Source: Rhabdothermincola sediminis
GTDB taxonomy: Bacteria > Actinomycetota > Acidimicrobiia > Acidimicrobiales > Acidimicrobilacustridaceae
Reading direction: 5' to 3'
DNA: 64,000 bases
NCBI RefSeq assembly: GCF_014805525.1
Contig: NZ_JACFSZ010000005.1
Span: 62,001-126,000, forward strand
Positions 60,544-64,000 of this stretch are shown one piece after another (position 1 is the first letter of the stretch; each line of letters starts with the position of its first letter). A program made the translations under genes and the position numbers. The notes below the pieces were generated by a model that was given only the letters and a program-made list of their open reading frames with translations, searched no databases and had not been told where the DNA came from.

Positions 60544-61839
60544 GTGACCGAGAGCGCGAGCGGTGAGACCGAGCAGGCAGCCCTTCACGGCAGCCCGTTC
60601 AAGGCGCCCACCGGCACTCGCGACGTCCTCCCGCCGGAGTCGGGGCGGTGGGTGGCGTTCGTGTCCCTGTTCGCCGAGCACGCGACTCGCGCCGGCTACG
60701 GCCTCATCCACAGCCCGATGTTCGAGGAGATCGGCGTCTTCCGGCGGATGGGTGAGGGCACTGACGTGGTCCGCAAGGAGATGTACGACTTCCTCGACAA
60801 GGGCAACCGGCACCTGGCCCTCCGGCCCGAGGGCACGGCATCGGTGGTGCGGGCGTTCGTGCAGCACCGCCCACCCACACCGTGGAAGACCTGGTATGCG
60901 ACGCCCAGCTTCCGCTACGAGCGCCCCCAGGCCGGCCGGTATCGCCAGCATCACCAGGTGGGCGTCGAGGCGATCGGCTCGGCCGATCCCGATCTCGACG
61001 TGGAGGTCATCGCGCTGCTGTCGGACTTCTACGTCGCGCTGGGCCTGCGGCAGGTGGAGCTGGTCATCAACTCGATGGGGACGCCCGCCGACCGCCGGGC
61101 GTACGTCGAGCGGCTCCGCAGCTTCCTCGTGGACCGGCTCGGCGAGCTGGCCCCGGAGGATCGGGAGAAGGTCGAGGCCCATCCGATGCGGGTGCTCGAC
61201 AGCAAGCGGGCTCAGACCGTGGCTGCGGTAGCCGACGCGCCGAGCATCCTCGACGGCCTCTCGGACGAGGCGGTCGCCCACTTCGACCGGGTCCGGTCCG
61301 GCCTCGACAGCATCGGGATCGGGTACCGGGTCGAGCCCCGACTCGTACGGGGACTCGACTACTACACCCACACCACCTTCGAGTTTCGCAGCGGCGCGCT
61401 CGACGCGGCGCAGAACACCATCGGCGGTGGCGGCCGCTACGACGGGTTGGTGGAGGCACTGGGAGGCCCACCCACGCCGGGTATCGGGTTCGGGTCGGGC
61501 ATCGAGCGGGTGTTGCTGACCTGCGACGCGGAGGGCGTCTTCGACGTGCCCCCCGCCGGGATCGACGTGTTCGTGGTCGACGTGGCCGGTGGCGAGCACG
61601 CCCGGGCCATCACCCTTGAGTTGCGCCGCGCCGGCATCCGCGCCGACCGGGGCTTCGATCGCCGCTCGATGAAGTCACAGATGAAATCTGCCGACCGCTC
61701 GGGTGCGGTCTGGGCGGTCATCATCGGCGACGATGAGGCAGCCACCGGCACGGTGATCCTACGAGACCTCCGCGGCGAGCACGGTCAGGAGCGGTTGGCC
61801 CGCACCGAGCTGCTCGATCGCCTCCACAAGCTGCTCTGA
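60544..61839 (+). CDS. hisS: Histidine--tRNA ligase
   Basis: A 431-residue class II synthetase. APTGTRDVLPPE is the N-terminal signature, motif 2 is WYATPSFRYERPQAGRYRQHHQ (in part), the histidine-binding motif appears as LVRGLDYYTHTTFEF, and GGGGRYDGL with GFGSGIERVLL form motif 3. The C-terminal anticodon domain starts at GIDVFVVDVAG. GTG start six bases after a -10 box; aspS follows 28 bases later, probably on the same transcript. Confidence 0.96.
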   Translation: MTESASGETEQAALHGSPFKAPTGTRDVLPPESGRWVAFVSLFAEHATRAGYGLIHSPMFEEIGVFRRMGEGTDVVRKEMYDFLDKGNRHLALRPEGTASVVRAFVQHRPPTPWKTWYATPSFRYERPQAGRYRQHHQVGVEAIGSADPDLDVEVIALLSDFYVALGLRQVELVINSMGTPADRRAYVERLRSFLVDRLGELAPEDREKVEAHPMRVLDSKRAQTVAAVADAPSILDGLSDEAVAHFDRVRSGLDSIGIGYRVEPRLVRGLDYYTHTTFEFRSGALDAAQNTIGGGGRYDGLVEALGGPPTPGIGFGSGIERVLLTCDAEGVFDVPPAGIDVFVVDVAGGEHARAITLELRRAGIRADRGFDRRSMKSQMKSADRSGAVWAVIIGDDEAATGTVILRDLRGEHGQERLARTELLDRLHKLL

Positions 61840-61867
61840 GCCTCGACGACCGAAGCGGGAGAGATCG

Positions 61868-63619
61868 GTGACCCACGTCGATTCCATGCGGACGGACTAC
61901 TGCGGCCAGCTCGGGCCGGCCGATGTGGGGCGGGCTGTCGCGGTCTGCGGCTGGGTAGCCCGCCGGCGGGAACACGGCGAGCATCTGGCCTTCGTGGACC
62001 TGCGGGACCACACCGGTGTCGTACAGTGTGTCGTCGACGGGGCCCACGACCTGCGATCGGAGTACGTCGTGCGGGTGACCGGGCTGGTGCGGTCCCGTCC
62101 CGAGGGCACCGAGAACGCCAACCTGGCCACGGGCGCGATCGAGATCGGCGACTGCCACGTGGAGGTGCTCAACCCGGCGGAGCCGCCGCCGTTCCCGCTC
62201 GACGAGCGGGGTGAGGTCGACGAGGTCCTGCGCCTACGGCACCGGTACCTCGACCTGCGTACCGACCGCATGCAGCGCAACCTGCGGATCCGGGCCCGGG
62301 TCAACAGTGCGCTGCGCCAGGCCATGGAACGGCAGGGTTTCGTGGAGATCGAGACCCCGATGCTCATCGCCTCCACGCCGGAGGGGGCACGGGACTTCGT
62401 CGTGCCTTCACGGCTCTCCCCGGGCAGCTTCTACGCCCTCCCGCAGAGCCCCCAGCTGTTCAAGCAGCTCTGCATGGTCGGGGGGGTGGACCGCTACTAC
62501 CAGATCGCCCGCTGCCTGCGCGACGAGGATCTCCGGGCTGACCGGCAGTTCGAGTTCATGCAGCTCGATGCCGAGGCCAGCTTCGTCTCCCAGGAGGAGG
62601 TCCTCGAGTTCATCTCCGAGGCGGTGTCCGAGGCAGTGGAAGCGGTCACCGGGACCCGCCCCGCGCCCTTCCCGCGCATCAGCTGGCACGAGGCGATGGA
62701 GCGGTTCGGTTCCGACAAGCCCGACGTGCGCTTCGGCATGGAGCTGGTCGAGCTCACCGAGGTCTTCGCCGGCACGGCGTTCAACGCCTTCCGAGCCGAC
62801 TGCGTGAAGGGCATTCGGGTCGAGGGTGGCGCGTCGCGGACCCGTAAGCAGCTCGACGAGTTGACTGAGCAGGCCAAGCGCTGGGGAGCGAAGGGCCTGG
62901 TGTGGATGAAGGTCGAGGACGACCGTTCGCTCACCTCGCCCGTGGCCAAGTTCCTGAGCGAGGCTGAGCTGCAAGCGCTCGTAGAGCGCTTCGACCCCTC
63001 ACCCGGGGACCTGCTCCTGCTGGTCGCCGACGAGCGGGCGGCGGTCCAGCGCGTCCTCGGCCTGCTCCGGCTCGAGCTCGGCCGTCCACCCGTGGACGAG
63101 GGCGGCCTCAACTTCCTGTGGGTGGTCGACTTCCCGCTGTTCGAAGGCCTCGACGAGCACGGCAGGCCGATCCCCGCTCACCATCCCTTCACCATGCCGC
63201 ATCCGGACGACCTGGCTTTGCTGGACGAGGACGACCCGGCCCGGCTGCTCGCGGTGCGGTCCCAGGCGTACGACCTGGTGCTCAACGGATGGGAGCTCGG
63301 CTCGGGCAGCGTCCGGATCCACCGTGCGGACGTGCAGCGCACGGTCTTCTCCCTCCTCGGCATCGACGACGCCGAGGCCACCCGGCGATTCGGGTTCTTG
63401 CTGGACGCGTTCCGATTCGGCGCTCCGCCCCATGCCGGGTTCGCCTTCGGCATCGACCGGCTGGTAGCGCTGCTCGCCGGCGAGGAGAACATCCGGGAGG
63501 TGATCGCCTTCCCCAAGACCCAGTCGGGAGTCGACCCCCTCACCGGTGCGCCATCGGCGATCGACCCGGCGCAGCTCGAGGAGCTGGGTCTGCGGCTGCT
63601 GCCCCGGAAGGTGACCTGA
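61868..63619 (+). CDS. aspS: Aspartate--tRNA(Asp/Asn) ligase
   Basis: A 583-residue bacterial-type AspRS: N-terminal OB anticodon-binding domain (CGWVARRREHGEHLAFVDLRD in part), catalytic core with PQSPQLFKQLCMVGG and RCLRDEDLRADRQFEF (motif 2), the bacteria-specific GAD insertion (about 290-420), and motif 3 GFAFGIDRLVALLAG followed by REVIAFPKT. GTG 61868 is chosen after GGGAGAG; ATG 61886 is possible. Discriminating or non-discriminating behaviour cannot be judged without checking for gatCAB elsewhere. Confidence 0.96.
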   Translation: MTHVDSMRTDYCGQLGPADVGRAVAVCGWVARRREHGEHLAFVDLRDHTGVVQCVVDGAHDLRSEYVVRVTGLVRSRPEGTENANLATGAIEIGDCHVEVLNPAEPPPFPLDERGEVDEVLRLRHRYLDLRTDRMQRNLRIRARVNSALRQAMERQGFVEIETPMLIASTPEGARDFVVPSRLSPGSFYALPQSPQLFKQLCMVGGVDRYYQIARCLRDEDLRADRQFEFMQLDAEASFVSQEEVLEFISEAVSEAVEAVTGTRPAPFPRISWHEAMERFGSDKPDVRFGMELVELTEVFAGTAFNAFRADCVKGIRVEGGASRTRKQLDELTEQAKRWGAKGLVWMKVEDDRSLTSPVAKFLSEAELQALVERFDPSPGDLLLLVADERAAVQRVLGLLRLELGRPPVDEGGLNFLWVVDFPLFEGLDEHGRPIPAHHPFTMPHPDDLALLDEDDPARLLAVRSQAYDLVLNGWELGSGSVRIHRADVQRTVFSLLGIDDAEATRRFGFLLDAFRFGAPPHAGFAFGIDRLVALLAGEENIREVIAFPKTQSGVDPLTGAPSAIDPAQLEELGLRLLPRKVT

Positions 63620-63624
63620 GCTTC

Positions 63625-63999
63625 TCAGGTGGCGAGGGTCACGACCACGCTCCCCGCGGGCGCGGTCGGGAAGGCGCTGAGGTCGGTGTGAATGGTCACG
63701 GTGACCGCGGCGCCGGGTTTGGTGGCCACAGCCTGGTTGTCGGCGACGGAGCGGAGGCTGAAGCCCAGTCGTTCCAGCTCGTCCGCCAGCGCGCCGCCCA
63801 CTCGCTCCGCGGTGGCGGTGGTGGTGGAGAAAACGACCCGGTGAGGGTCGACCGCTGGCGATGAGCCGACGAGGGGAGCCAGGTCGCAGGGCATCTGGAT
63901 GCCCCGCACGGCTTCCGCGACCGTGATCGAGGCGCCCGTGGCTGCTGCGGGCTCGTCGACGGTGGCATCGGTCGAGGGTGCGAAGAGTCCGCTCCGGCC
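63625..63999 (-). CDS. Hypothetical protein, C-terminal part (partial)
   Basis: The frame is open from the right edge of the window to a TGA at 63627-63625, giving at least 124 residues; the start lies outside. It has a Gly/Ala/Thr-rich stretch, then PCDLAPLVGSSPAVDPHRVVFS, ALADELERLGFSLRSVADN and the ending GSVVVTLAT. It looks like an alternating helix-strand soluble domain that could be exported. No family is recognised. It is convergent with aspS, five bases away. Confidence 0.6.
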   Translation of the reverse strand, partial: GRSGLFAPSTDATVDEPAAATGASITVAEAVRGIQMPCDLAPLVGSSPAVDPHRVVFSTTTATAERVGGALADELERLGFSLRSVADNQAVATKPGAAVTVTIHTDLSAFPTAPAGSVVVTLAT

Positions 64000-64000
64000 G

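Overview
The window is high-GC DNA, coding on almost every base, with GTG starts about as common as ATG, four-base ATGA/GTGA overlaps and short gaps. The gene content (mycothiol-type ligase, F420 reductase, phosphatidylinositol mannoside genes, InhA-like FabI, SecD with a long Ser/Thr/Pro insert) points to an actinobacterium. The gene order from thrS to aspS follows the mycobacterial order thrS-HIT-pgsA-acyltransferase-pimA-pdxS-pdxT-yebC-ruvCAB-secDF-relA-hisS-aspS. A deep-branching class such as Acidimicrobiia is my inference, not proven by the sequence.

Region 1 (1-16282) is a cell-surface polysaccharide locus. Three genes run on the + strand (a partial glycosyltransferase, an asparagine-synthase-type amidotransferase, a second glycosyltransferase). 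They converge with a long minus-strand operon: glutaminyl cyclotransferase lipoprotein, acyl-CoA dehydrogenase, WecA/MraY-like phosphosugar transferase, glycosyltransferase, nucleotide-sugar epimerase, second asparagine-synthase-type protein, two-domain oxidoreductase, GT2 glycosyltransferase and a polymerase/ligase-like membrane protein. A GDP-L-fucose synthase gene diverges from the operon. The two amidotransferases suggest an amidated sugar in the polymer.

Region 2 (16321-20948) is a thiamine uptake operon: promoter, TPP riboswitch, thiamine pyrophosphokinase, and a ThiBPQ-type ABC transporter.

Region 3 (21000-32611) is mixed: an SRPBCC protein, an unrecognised secreted protein, a TauE-type permease translationally coupled to a lone ABC ATPase and bracketed by two related palindromes, a CNNM/CorC pair, an M23 peptidoglycan hydrolase, a kinase-DUF6285 pair, FabI, F420 reductase, MshC-like ligase and PlsC-like acyltransferase.

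Region 4 (32580-63999) is the conserved housekeeping block: thrS, HIT protein, an inverted fusA2 insertion, PIM biosynthesis (pgsA, PatA-like, pimA), lemA-htpX, two DUF3048 proteins, pdxST, yebC, peroxiredoxin, an inverted ABC exporter, ruvCAB, queA-tgt, yajC-secDF, relA, hisS and aspS, ending in a partial minus-strand gene.

At least a dozen genes have a TANNNT box ending 6-10 bases before the start codon with no room for a Shine-Dalgarno site, so leaderless transcription appears common. No tRNA or rRNA genes, CRISPR arrays, insertion sequences or phage genes were seen. No intergenic gap exceeds 300 bases.
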